Assembly: GCA_965229645.1 (NCBI GenBank)
Contig: OZ245893.1
Span: forward strand, 1,798,001-1,862,000
Source: CAXQZM01 sp965229645
GTDB taxonomy: Bacteria; Pseudomonadota; Alphaproteobacteria; UBA7985
Direction of reading: 5' to 3'
DNA length: 64,000 bases
Positions 1 to 10,700 of this stretch are shown here, in pieces. Both the position numbers and the translations under genes were made by a program. A model generated the notes under the pieces. It was given only the letters and a program-made list of their open reading frames with translations, made no database searches and was not told the origin of the DNA. The first letter of the stretch is position 1. The number at the start of each line of letters is the position of its first letter.

Positions 1-2
1 AT

Positions 3-1190
3 CTGCTTGCGCGATTGGAGGCGCTGGACGTTGGCAAACCCCTGACCCAAGCGCGCCATGACGCCCTGGCCTTGGCGCGCTATCTGGAATTCTACGGCGG
101 CGCGGCGGACAAGGTCCATGGACATACGATCCCCTATCTCGACGGCTACACCGTCTATACCCTGCGCGAGCCGCACGGCGTGACAGGCCATATTGTGCCT
201 TGGAACTACCCGATGCAGATCATTGGCCGGTCGGTGGGCGCAGCCCTGGCCATGGGCAATGCCTGCGTCCTAAAGCCCGCCGAAGAGGCCTGCCTGACCG
301 CGCTGGCCTTTGCGGAGATCGCCCGCGCAGCGGGGTTGCCCGACGGCGCGCTGAATCTTGTGCCTGGGTTCGGAACCGAAGCAGGGGCCGCCCTTGCGGC
401 GCACCCCAGCGTCCATCACATCTCCTTCACCGGTTCGGTGGACGTTGGCAGGCGCATCCAAGGCGCGGCGGCGAACAACGTCGTTCCGGTTACATTGGAA
501 CTGGGCGGCAAGTCCCCGCAGGTGGTGTTTGAGGATGCGGATCTGGACGCCGCGCTGCCCTTCCTTGTCAAGGCAGGGATTCAGAATACGGGACAAACCT
601 GTTCCGCCTCCTCGCGCATCTTGGTCCATGAAAGCCTCATGGACGAAGTGACCGCGCGAATGGCCGCGTCCTACGCCGCTTTGATCGCCGCTCCAGCCTT
701 GATGGATATGCACGTGGGGCCCTTGGTCTCGGCGCGTCAAAAAGGGATTGTCGAGGGATACCTGGCCCAAGGCGCCGACCTGAGCATGGCCGCGCACGGG
801 GTGATCGCGGACGGTGCCCCCCGCACAGGCGCCTATGTCGCGCCGACGCTCTTCACCCATGTCCCCCCAGACCATGTTCTTGCCCAAGATGAAATTTTCG
901 GCCCCGTTCAGGTCATCATCCCGTTCGGGGACGAAGACGAAGCGATTCAAATCGCCAATGGAACGGATTACGGCTTGGTTGCCTCGTGCTGGAGCCGCGA
1001 TGGCGGGCGCCAGATGCGCATGGCACGAAAACTTCGTGCTGGGCAGGTCTTTGTGAACAACTACGGCGCGGGCGGCGGTGTGGAACTTCCCTTTGGTGGA
1101 TCTGGGTTGTCGGGGCATGGCCGCGAGAAAGGGTTTGAGGCGCTGTTTGGTTTCTCGACCCTAAAAACCGTCGCCACCTACCACGGATAG
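3..1190 (+). CDS. NAD(P)-dependent aldehyde dehydrogenase, 5' end cut by window
   Basis: Oxidises an aldehyde to the carboxylic acid with NAD(P)+ in the cytoplasm; the substrate cannot be told from sequence. The frame is open to the window edge and begins inside the conserved helix that ends EALDVGKPL, so about 80-90 N-terminal residues are missing. Visible motifs: PWNYP of the cofactor site, the SFTGS glycine motif, the LELGGKSP motif with the general-base Glu, and GQTCSASSR with the catalytic Cys. The C-terminal FGGSGLSGHGREKG motif is intact. The stop lies in a GGATA repeat 18 bp before the SDR start, so the two are probably co-transcribed with the amidase and TetR gene. Family certain, substrate unknown. 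Confidence 0.93.
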   Translation: MLARLEALDVGKPLTQARHDALALARYLEFYGGAADKVHGHTIPYLDGYTVYTLREPHGVTGHIVPWNYPMQIIGRSVGAALAMGNACVLKPAEEACLTALAFAEIARAAGLPDGALNLVPGFGTEAGAALAAHPSVHHISFTGSVDVGRRIQGAAANNVVPVTLELGGKSPQVVFEDADLDAALPFLVKAGIQNTGQTCSASSRILVHESLMDEVTARMAASYAALIAAPALMDMHVGPLVSARQKGIVEGYLAQGADLSMAAHGVIADGAPRTGAYVAPTLFTHVPPDHVLAQDEIFGPVQVIIPFGDEDEAIQIANGTDYGLVASCWSRDGGRQMRMARKLRAGQVFVNNYGAGGGVELPFGGSGLSGHGREKGFEALFGFSTLKTVATYHG

Positions 1191-1204
1191 GATAGGATAG
1201 GATA
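1185..1204 (+). repeat. GGATA x4 pentanucleotide repeat spanning stop and ribosome-binding site
   Basis: Four perfect GGATA units run through the aldehyde dehydrogenase stop codon and are followed by GGACATG, the start of the SDR gene. The units supply the AGGA Shine-Dalgarno sequences for the SDR gene. A change in unit number would alter the spacer and the number of available ribosome-binding sites. Confidence 0.85.
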
Positions 1205-1208
1205 GGAC

Positions 1209-1949
1209 ATGAGACTAAAAGATAAGATCGCGATGGTGACGGGGGGCGCCTCGGGGTTTGGGGCTGGAATCGTGCGCAAATTTGCCGAGGAAGGGGCGCG
1301 AGTCCTTGTCGCCGACCTGAATGCCGACGGCGCGCACGCGGTCGCGGCAGCAGTGGATGGGATGGCTTTGTGCCTCGATGTCTCCGATGGGGAGTCGGTG
1401 GCGGCGGGCGTTGACGCGACGCTCGACGCCTACGGTCGGCTCGATATTTTGGTGAACAACGCGGGCACCACGCACGCGCCTGCGGCTTTGGAGGATGTCA
1501 GCGAACAGGACTTTGACAAGGTCTTCGCGGTGAACTGTAAGTCCGTCTTTTTGACGGCGCAAAACATCGTCCCCGTCATGAAGCGGCAGGGATCGGGAAC
1601 CGTCCTAAACGTGGCCTCAACCGCGGCGGTCAGCCCGCGTCCGCGCCTGAATTGGTACAACGCCTCCAAAGGGTGGATGAATACGGCGACCAAGACTATG
1701 GCGGTTGAGCTTGCGCCGCACGGGATCCGCGTCAATGCGATCAACCCGGTCGCGGGGGAGACGCCCTTGTTGAAAGTCTTCATGGGGGAGGACACCCCAG
1801 AAGTGCGTGAGAAATTCCTATCGACGATTCCGATCGGTCGTTTTTCGACGCCAAGCGATATGGGCAATGCGGCCTGTTTCCTCTGCTCCGATGAGGCCAG
1901 CCTGGTCACAGGTGTCTGTATGGAGGTGGATGGGGGTCGATGTATCTGA
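1209..1949 (+). CDS. SDR-family NAD(P)-dependent oxidoreductase
   Basis: Classical short-chain dehydrogenase of 246 residues, the usual length. It has the N-terminal TGGASGFG cofactor motif, the NNAG motif, and the active-site YNASK (Tyr-x3-Lys). The acidic residue after the second beta strand (LVADLN) suggests NAD rather than NADP preference. It lies between an aldehyde dehydrogenase and an amidase in the same direction, so a role in stepwise oxidation of an alcohol or hydroxy compound is likely. ATG at 1209 follows the GGATA repeat that provides the Shine-Dalgarno sequence. Substrate not predictable. Confidence 0.92.
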   Translation: MRLKDKIAMVTGGASGFGAGIVRKFAEEGARVLVADLNADGAHAVAAAVDGMALCLDVSDGESVAAGVDATLDAYGRLDILVNNAGTTHAPAALEDVSEQDFDKVFAVNCKSVFLTAQNIVPVMKRQGSGTVLNVASTAAVSPRPRLNWYNASKGWMNTATKTMAVELAPHGIRVNAINPVAGETPLLKVFMGEDTPEVREKFLSTIPIGRFSTPSDMGNAACFLCSDEASLVTGVCMEVDGGRCI

Positions 1950-1961
1950 AGGACGCGCCCC

Positions 1962-3428
1962 GTGATTGACGACAAATCGCCTGAAGACTCCCGCCCCCTC
2001 TGGCAGTGGAGTGCGCACGAAATTGCAGAGGCGACACGAAGCCACGGCGTGAGCGCGACACATGTCACCGAGGCCGCGCTGGCACGGATGGCGGCGGTCA
2101 ACCCCGCCCTGAATGCGGTTGTAGAGACCTGCGCTGAGGACGCCCGCGCGCAGGCGCGGGCCCTCGACGCCAGCCATGCGCCCAAAGGGCCGCTGCACGG
2201 GGTCCCGGTCACGATCAAGATCAATGTGGATCAAAAGGGCTACGCGACAAGCAATGGGGTAGCGGCGTTCAAGGACGCCATCGCGCCCGATGACGCGCCT
2301 GTCGTCGCCAACTTAAAGAAGGCTGGGGCGGTCATCATTGGCCGCACCAACACGCCCGAGTTCTCCTTTCGTGCAGATACGGACAACCCCCTTCACGGGC
2401 GCACTTTCAATCCATGGGGATCGCACATCTCTGCAGGAGGGTCGTCGGGCGGCGCTGGGTCCGCGGTTATGGCGGGGATCGGTGCGCTCGCGCACGGGAA
2501 CGACATCGGCGGATCCTTGCGCTTTCCCGCGTCGGCCAACGGGGCGGTGGCGCTGAAACCTGGCCTCGGGCGTGTGCCCGCTTGGAACCCAGGACAAACG
2601 CGCGAACGGGGCCTGTTGGCGCAGTCCATGTCGGTGCAGGGCCTGCTCGCGCGAACGGCGAAAGACCTCAACTTGGCCATGCCAGCCCTGATCGGCGCGG
2701 ACATGCGCGATCCGTTTCATGTGCCCTTGCCCTGGAAAGGACCCGACCTTAGGGTGCCCATCCGCGTCGCGGTCAGCACGGATGATTTCGGCTTTGGCCT
2801 GCACAAGGACGTCGCGACCGCCATTGACCAGGCGGCCGCCGCCTTGTCGAACGCGGGCTACGCCGTGGAACGCGTTCAGCCGCCACTCGCCCATGAAACA
2901 GGCGAAATTGGATACCGAACGCTGCTGGGGGAAGTGAAGGTTTTACTCGGCCAGGACATCGATCGGCATGGGTCCCAGGTGGTGCGCGCGCTCTTTGAAA
3001 ACTATCACAAGGTTCTGCCACCTTTTGAGGGCGACACCCTTTTAGAAATGCTTGCAAAAAGAACTTACTATGCGCGCGCTTGGTCCCTCTTCATGGCAGA
3101 GTACCCTCTGGTCCTATCCCCGTTCCTGCTGCAACCTTTCTTTGCACCGAACCGGGATACGGAGGGCATCGACGGCGTCCTCGAGGTGCTGGGCCACGCC
3201 CATTGGTCCTTTATCATGAGCTTTATCGGTCTGCCCGCGGGAAACCTTCCCACGCATATAGCAACAAGCCCAGACGGCCCGATCCCGATTGGCGTGCAGA
3301 TTTCGGGGCAGCGATGGCGCGAAGATTTGGTCGTGGGCGCCATGCAAGCCATCGAAGCCACCGTGCCACCCGCCTGCACAAGGCTATGGGATCGCATGGC
3401 CGAGTCCCCTATAGGAGGTCCTCATTAA
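1962..3428 (+). CDS. Amidase signature family hydrolase
   Basis: Hydrolyses a carboxamide to acid and ammonia. The amidase-signature Ser-cisSer-Lys triad is visible: Lys in PVTIKIN (about residue 87), the glycine/serine loop SAGGSSGGAG, and the nucleophile in DIGGSLRFPA. Length 488 residues is typical. GTG start at 1962 with AAGGA upstream; only 12 bp separate it from the SDR stop. Followed directly by a RutR-like TetR regulator, which suggests a nitrogen-releasing catabolic operon. Substrate unknown; aryl or aliphatic amides, or carbamoyl compounds, are all possible. Confidence 0.92.
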   Translation: MIDDKSPEDSRPLWQWSAHEIAEATRSHGVSATHVTEAALARMAAVNPALNAVVETCAEDARAQARALDASHAPKGPLHGVPVTIKINVDQKGYATSNGVAAFKDAIAPDDAPVVANLKKAGAVIIGRTNTPEFSFRADTDNPLHGRTFNPWGSHISAGGSSGGAGSAVMAGIGALAHGNDIGGSLRFPASANGAVALKPGLGRVPAWNPGQTRERGLLAQSMSVQGLLARTAKDLNLAMPALIGADMRDPFHVPLPWKGPDLRVPIRVAVSTDDFGFGLHKDVATAIDQAAAALSNAGYAVERVQPPLAHETGEIGYRTLLGEVKVLLGQDIDRHGSQVVRALFENYHKVLPPFEGDTLLEMLAKRTYYARAWSLFMAEYPLVLSPFLLQPFFAPNRDTEGIDGVLEVLGHAHWSFIMSFIGLPAGNLPTHIATSPDGPIPIGVQISGQRWREDLVVGAMQAIEATVPPACTRLWDRMAESPIGGPH

Positions 3429-3429
3429 A

Positions 3430-4116
3430 TTGAGCCAATCGATGCGAGGACAGCCCAAGCGAATGGCTTTAATCGGGCCTGGAAATAAACTAAGCGAGAA
3501 CCGCATGACCCAAGGCAAAGGCCTCAGCCGATTGCAAAAGAAAAACCGCAAGGCCATTATGGCGGCGGCCCTTGAGGTATTTTCCCAACAGGGCTTTCAG
3601 GGCGCAACGCTCGATCAAATTGCGGCCATGGCGGACATGTCGAAGCCCAATCTGATCTACTATTTTCCGTCCAAGCAAGACATTTTCGTCACCTTACTGA
3701 ACCAACTCATCGACGTGTGGATGGCCCCCTTGGGCGAGATTGACCCCGAGGGGGAACCGCTGGAGCAAATCTGCACCTATATCCGGCGTAAGATACGCAT
3801 GAGCCGCGAGATGCCGCGCGAAAGCCGACTCTTTGCCCACGAAATCGTTCGCGGGGCCCCGCGTATGAAGGAGGACTTGGGTCCGATCCTTATCACGCGC
3901 TTTCAGGCGGCGGAAACCCTGTTCCAACGTTGGATGGACGAAGGCAAGCTGGCCCGATTTGACCCCGCGCACCTGATCTTTTCGATTTGGGCAACAACCC
4001 AGCACTACGCCGACTTTGAGGCACAAATCGACTTCCTAATCGACCCCAAGGTTGATCTGATCGGGGACGCCGAAACCTTCCTTCTCTCCTTCTACACCAA
4101 AGCCCTAGCGCCATAA
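3430..4116 (+). CDS. TetR-family regulator, RutR-like
   Basis: One-component repressor with an N-terminal TetR helix-turn-helix (AALEVFSQQGFQGATLDQIAAMADMSKPNLIYYF region) and a C-terminal domain very like RutR, the E. coli pyrimidine-responsive regulator, including the FSIWATTQHYADF segment. Two starts are possible. TTG at 3430 lies 11 bp after a perfect AGGAGG. ATG at 3505 gives the usual family N-terminus (MTQGKG) but has a weak ribosome-binding site. I use the upstream start because of the AGGAGG. It probably controls the upstream amidase operon. The 3' end abuts a MITE copy. Confidence 0.9.
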   Translation: MSQSMRGQPKRMALIGPGNKLSENRMTQGKGLSRLQKKNRKAIMAAALEVFSQQGFQGATLDQIAAMADMSKPNLIYYFPSKQDIFVTLLNQLIDVWMAPLGEIDPEGEPLEQICTYIRRKIRMSREMPRESRLFAHEIVRGAPRMKEDLGPILITRFQAAETLFQRWMDEGKLARFDPAHLIFSIWATTQHYADFEAQIDFLIDPKVDLIGDAETFLLSFYTKALAP

Positions 4117-4460
4117 AAGCTGACGCTTTTATGGACGTTTTGTGTCTCGCGGCAGAAACGCTTCGCATTTCGGCTTTGTTCTGGTTGCGGTCTCACCTCG
4201 CTCGCTAGGCTCGCTCAGCCCGACGTTTTTTGTAGCGGCTCACCTCGCTCGCTACGCTCACTCAGCCCGACCTTTTAGGTGCGGTCTCACCTCGCTCGCT
4301 ACGCTCGCTCAGCCCGACGCTTTTTGTGGCGGTCTCTACTCGCTCGCGACGCTCGCTCAGCCCGACCGCGGGACAAAGCCTTCGCTTATACCCCGAGGCA
4401 CTTCCTTAGCTATTCTCGGGGCCGCAGTCGCGGGCCTTATACCAGCGACCATAAGAGTTC
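4111..4460 (-). repeat. Multi-hairpin MITE copy R1, truncated, with four 47-bp internal modules
   Basis: Reverse-orientation member of the interspersed repeat family. It retains the CGGCAGAAACGC/GCGTTTC hairpin region, the CCCCGAG...CTCGGGG stem and the GGGCC...ATACCAGCGA end, but both outer ends are degraded. Inserted in the middle are four tandem modules with a 47-bp period (starts near 4192, 4239, 4286 and 4333) with core CTCGCTCGCTACGCTCGCTC, itself nearly palindromic. The left edge lies on the TetR stop codon. Confidence 0.85.
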
Positions 4461-4790
4461 AAAGCCCTGGATAGCAGCATCTGAAAAATCAAGGGCTACC
4501 ACAGCAGACGCTTATATGGTAACTATCATTGTTCTCTGTTTTAGGTTGATTGTTGTTTGTTATGTATGGGAAAGCCTTGGAGGCCAGGATCGGATCCTTG
4601 GGCGCGGGCCTAGTGCCCGCGGCGAGCCAGAATGACTCTTGCTGTTCGCTGGTATAAGGCAAGTGCGTCCTCCAGCACGCTGCTACGTTTTGGGCGACGC
4701 ACAGGAAGCGTTCGCTCTAGACATCAACCCAAACCAAGGTGCGGCCTATGGTCGACTCCCTACAAGCGCGAATGGTTTTAGTGGGCACGT
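4461..4790. other. Non-coding leader region upstream of the giant autotransporter
   Basis: 330 bp without a convincing gene. It is locally AT-rich near 4500-4570, which could hold the promoter of the downstream gene, but I see no clear -35/-10 pair. At 4621-4656 lies a relic of a MITE end: GGCGAG, AATGACTCTT, then TTCGCTGGTATAAG. The short GCGGGC/GCCCGC stem just before it is a remnant of the same kind. Confidence 0.5.
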
Positions 4791-7700
4791 ATGCTTCTAG
4801 GCGCAAATCCTAGTTCGACGATGCGTTGCAAGTGGGTCCGCGACCAAGGAACGCGCGGGCCGCGCTGGCGGCGTTCTGTTGCGCTGAGGGCGAAACCCTG
4901 GGCGCTGCTGCTATGGCTGAGTCTGATCGCCGCTGGACCAATGATTGCTACCAATCCTGCACGGGCACAAGGCATAAGTTTGGAGTCCGTCAGGTCATTC
5001 TACCACAGTACAGACGTAGACTCTATATATCCGTCTTTCGAGTTGGAATTCAGCGAAGAAGTCAAGGCGGGTTCGGGACATATCGTCGTCTATGATAGTG
5101 CTTTTGGCGAAGAATTCGAACGATTCAGCGTTACTGATCCCGACGATGTTGTGTACCTTGATTCTGGTTATGTTCACGTTACTCCTAGAGCAGTCGCGAC
5201 ATTTGATAGTGGTCGGTACTACTATTTTCTAATTGATGAGGGTGCATTTGTTGGTGCCAACACCAGCAACACGTTTCCAGGAATTCAAAAGGCAAATGAA
5301 GGGGAGGAAGAAGAATGGACTTACCGACGGCACGCGTACGATACTGCCCGCGAAAATTGCGTGGTTGACGACCCTGCTTTTGCCTCAGCTCACATAAATG
5401 GGGGAACTTATCTCGGTAAACATAGCCCTTGTAGAGGAAAACTTGTCCTTCACTCTAGTGATTTTGAACAAGCAAAATCGGATACGGGTCTTAGCGGCAA
5501 TACCTATGAGGTTGGGTCTATAGTTGATGATGTCATAGAGTTCTTTCGACCCATAGACTGGCACACCAGCGACGTCACGGACATGAGTGAGTATTTTGCG
5601 GGCGCAGACCTAAGTGTTTCAGACGGAATTTCGGGTTGGGAAACGTCGAACGTAACGAATATGCGCGAGATGTTTCGCGACTTCAACGGCAAGGCCCCAA
5701 CCATAGCTCAGTGGGACACTTCGTCGGTGCGGAATTTTAGTGGCATGTTTTCCGGCGCAACCGAGGCGAATATCAATCTAGCGGATTGGGATGTAAGCGC
5801 CGCGACCGACATGGATCATATGTTCAACGGAGCGTCGATATTCTATCAAGATCTTTCAGGATGGGACGTGTCAGGGATCAACGGGAAGCCCGACGGTTTT
5901 GATACCGATACTCTTGACATCTGGACGCACGACATGAAACCAAATTGGACTTTTTACGCGACGAGTTTGAGCCCTGCAACGGGGTCGAGCGATGTGGATC
6001 GCAGTGCGGTCTTGGTTCTCAATTTCAATACGACTGTCGAGGCGGGGGAAGGGGCCATTGTGTTGGGCATAGAGGGCGACGCCACAACCACCATAGACGT
6101 CACAAACCAAGACCTGGTCACATTTTCAGGATCCAAAGTGGAAATCACACCCGCGAGTCAGTTGGTGGACGGGGCGAGTTATTACGTCACGGTCGAGAGC
6201 ACCGCGATTGTGTCCTCTTCAGAGCAAGATGAAGACTTTCTGGGGTTGAGCGGGACGGAGGATTGGACGTTCACGACCCAAACGGATACGACTGCGCCCA
6301 GCCTTGGCGAAGACGGTTCGGGCAGTTTCACCCTCGCTCCCGCAAACGGGGCGACAAACGTGGCGCTGGATACCGATCTGGTTCTGACCTTCGATGAATA
6401 TATGGCGTTGGGGAGTGGAGATATCGAAATTTACGCAGGCGCAACCAAGATTCAAACCATCGCGGTCAATGCAACCAACGTTCAGATTTCGGGCGCGGAA
6501 GTGACCATCAAGCTGCTCGATGAACTGCCCGATCAGATGGAGGTCTCCCTTATCGTGCCAGCTGGCGCCTTGACCGACACGGCAACCAACCCGAACGCGT
6601 TCGCAGGCTTGGCCCAGGGCGCATGGTCTTTTACGACACTGACTGACAGCACCAGCCCGCAAGTTCTTGCCCTCTCCCCTGACGAAGAGGTTATAACGGA
6701 TCTAAGTCCCGATCTGATCCTAACCTTCGATGAAGAGGTGGCGCGAGGGGAGGGCCAGATTCTCATCTATCAAGAGGCGGACCCAAACACACCCGAACAG
6801 AGCTTGGACGTGAGCAGCAGCGCGGTTGGGGTCGAGGGGTCTGAGGTTACAATTCGTCTAGATCAGTCCTTGTTTGATGGGGTGACCTACACCGTTGTGA
6901 TCCCTGAAGGGGCCTTTCAAGATACGGCAACCGACCCGAATGACTTCGCAGGCTTGGCCCATGGGCAATGGTCCTTCACCACCTTCGCGGACACGACACC
7001 GCCGCAGGTTTTAACCCTCTCCCCTGCCCATAAGGCGACCATTGAGGATCTAAATCCTAAACTCCTTATGTCCTTCGACGAAGCGGTGGTGCCAGGGGAG
7101 GGTCAGATTCTCATCTATGAGGGCACGGACCTTAGGACGCCGCAACAGAGCCTAGACGTCAGTAGCAGCGCGGTTGTGATTGCAGGAACCGAGGTGACGG
7201 TTTCGCTGGCTCAGTCACTTTCTGCGGGACCAACTTATACCATCGTCGTCCAGGAAGGAACCTTTCAAGACACGGCATACACTCCCAACGGTTTTGCTGG
7301 ACTTAGTTTGGGCGAATGGACTTTCACAACAGGTTCTTGGCTCGGATGCACGCTCGACGCTGACGAAAAGAGTTTTTTGGGCCGTTCGGGCTCCTGCGAG
7401 GGTAAGTTGGTGGTGAGCCAAAATGACTTTAGCGCCGTAGGTGGCAGGTCGGGGGGCGACGCAACGTATCTGATTAGCGATGAAGACGGTAAATTCTACT
7501 CACCTGCGGATTGGTACACTTACAACATTACAGACATGACTAACTATTTCAAAGAAGCGGCGAATTTCAACGAAGATATAAGTCATTGGGATACGTCGAA
7601 TGTTGAACAAATGTATGGATTGTTTCGTAGTGCGGCTGTGTTCAACGCAGACATCAGCGGTTGGGATGTGAGCCGTGTAAAAAATATGTCGCTGATGTTT

Positions 7701-10700
7701 TACGAGGCAACGTCCTTTGATCAAGACATCAGCGGTTGGGATGTGAGCCGTGCGGACGATATGATGACTATGTTTGCCTATGCAAGTTCCTTCAACCAAG
7801 ACATAAGCGGTTGGGATGTGAGCAATGTAGACAATATGCGTTATATGTTCTATGGGGCGTCGATTTTCAATCAGGACATTTCTTCTTGGAATGTGGAGAA
7901 GGTTCCAGAAGCTCCCACTTATTTTGATCGCGACACAAGCGCTGATTGGATCGACGCGCACAAACCTATTTGGGGAACGTCTGGCGAGGCTACGTCGCCA
8001 AATTTGATCAGCCGAACCCCTGCGCACCAGTCGCGCGACTTTGCCAACGAGGGAACCTTCTCCCTAACTTTTGATGAGGCTGTTGCGGCGGGCGAAGGCG
8101 CAATCAGGCTCTACACCTCCGCAGGTGATGTGGTTCAGGAGTTCGACGTTCGCAGTGATTTGGTTGTGTTTGAGGATGCGGTCGTGAGCTTCAAGCCGAC
8201 CGAGGCTTTGTACAGCAATACGGCCTTCTATGTGTTAATCGACGACACGGCCATCACCGATGCAACTGGCAACGCCAACGCCTACGCGGGGATTAGCAGC
8301 GTAGATGGATGGACCTTTACCAGTGACGAGGCGAACACGACTCTAAGCCAGATGTCGCCCGCCAACGGGGCTGGGGATGTTGACCTTGAGGCTGATTTGA
8401 TCCTGACATTCAACCAAGATGTTGCGCCTGGCACCAACGGCGCCCTCAAGATTTATGCCCCCACAGGCTTATTTGAAAGTTTCGCTATGACGGACGCGTC
8501 GGTCGCTTTCACGGGCGCAACGGTGACCGTCGCACCGTCGAGTGCCTTTGCCCTAGACACCACCTACTATGTCCAGATCGACGAAGGGGCGATTGTGGGC
8601 GCCGTGAACGCTACAGAGGTTTATGAAGGCATTTCGGACACAACAAGTTGGCGGTTTACGACGACGAGCAGGGACAGTGTCTCGGCCCTCAACACGACCG
8701 TAGAGGCCGACCCAGAGGTTCAAGACGTTGGTGAGAATGTGACCGTACGGGTGACGGCGGTGGGCGTGAGCGGCGCGCCTGTAACAGGTTTGAACGATCA
8801 AATCGAACTCAGTGGAGACCTGGGCCTAGCGGGCGCGCAGCTTGAAAATTTCGTGGAAACTTTCGCTGGATCTGGCGTGTATGAGGCAAGCCTTACCTCC
8901 AGCGCCCGTGGCACCCTAGTTGTGGCGCTCACGGTCGGCAGCACCGCCGTCAACGACACCGCCACCGTGCAGTTTTTGGCCCCCCCCGATGCGCCGACGG
9001 GGTTGTCGGTAAGGCCCGAGGCGGGGGCCCTGAACCTGTCCTGGACCGCGCCCAGCGCAAGTGAGCCGAGCGTTTCTGACTACGAATATAGTTTGGACGG
9101 GACGAACTACGTCGCAACGGGCAGCGTGGCCACCAGCGTCAAAGTCGACAACATCGCCAATGGGACAAGCCATGAGGTAAGGGTGCGGGCGGTCAACGCC
9201 GATGGGGTCAGCGAGGAGTCTGCCGCCGTTAGCGTCCCGTCGGTGACGCTCGCCACCTCAGCAACGGGGACCGTCGCAGGACCCTTTGACGTTACCGCCA
9301 CCTTTTCCAAAGCTGTGGAGGGCTTTGAGGCAAGCCATATAAAGTTGGCGGGCGGTACCTTGGTTGAGAATAGTTTTTCTGCCAGTGGCGACGGCTTGAG
9401 TTTTGACTTTTCGGTGCTGCCAAACCAAGACGGGAGTGTAAGCCTGGACGTCGATGCGAATAGCGCCCAGACCAGCGCGGACGGCACGGGCAACACAGCG
9501 GCTATGACTTTGACGGTCGCCGCCGACGTGACCGCCCCAACGATCGATCTTCAACGCACGGACACCGAGACGGGCCTTGTCAACACGGCGTTTGAGGTGG
9601 TCGCGAAGTTTAGTGAGGACGTCGAGAATTTTGATCGTGAAGATATAGACGTCGATAAGGGCGCGGTGACCTCGTTCGCGGTCGTTTCTGACCGCCAATA
9701 CACCTTTGAGGTGACGCCAGAGGCGGGTGATGAGGTTGCGGAGGGGCCCAGTTTCCATGTCACCATTGATATTGCGGAGGGCAGTGCGCAGGACCTAGCG
9801 GGCAACGACAACGTGGCAGCAACCCTGTCAGTTGAGGCCGATACAACCCCGCCGACCTTTGAGCTGCAGGCTGCCGACAGCACCTATGTAACTGGCCAAT
9901 TCACCGTTTCGATCCTGTTGTCGGAGGCGGTTGAGGGTCTAGAGAAGGAGGATTTGGCGCTTGTCAACGCGCAACTGAACGGTGAGCTGACGGGCGCCGG
10001 TCAGAACTATTCCTTTGTCCTTGTTCCAACTGCGGATGGTACGGTGGAGGTTTCCCTATCATCAGGCGCGTTTCAAGACCTCGCGGGGAATTGGAACGAG
10101 ATGGACGCAAGCCTGGAACGGACAGCCGATTTGACGCGGCCTTACGTTACCCAGCTAGGGACCGAGGCGGACACCCCCGTCAGCGACACGTTTTCGGTTA
10201 CGGTGGCCTTCAGTGAGCCCATTTACGACTTTTTTGCCGACACAGATATTGGCCTCAACGCAGGGACTGCGAGCAATCTTGTTCCTGTGGAAAACAGCAA
10301 CGCCTACACCTTCGACGTAACCCCAACGCAATTGGGTGAGGGCACTCTTGAGATCTGGGTTACGCAAGCGTCGGTGGTCGATGTCGCGGGCAATAGCAAT
10401 GAGGCCTCGGATAAGCTTTCCGTCGCGTACAAAGTTGACAGTCCGACCCTGGGCCTGTCGTCAGATACCAGCAATCCCGTCAACGGGGATTTTGCGGTTA
10501 CAGCAACATTTTCAAAACCGGTGACGAGCTTTGAACAAGGGGACGTACAGGTTACAAATGGATCCATCCTTGAGTTTGCGCCCGACGTCCTCGATGATGG
10601 CGATCCAGTGGACGTCTATACCTTTATGGTCAGGCCTTCCACCCACGGGGAAACGACCCGTGTTTATGTTGGCGCAAACGTGGGCTTTGATTCCCTTGGC

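Noticed and set aside
4192..4365. CRISPR-like array of 47-bp repeats
   Set aside because: Repeats are directly adjacent with only slightly variable linkers, there are no unique spacers and no cas genes; it is a minisatellite in a MITE.
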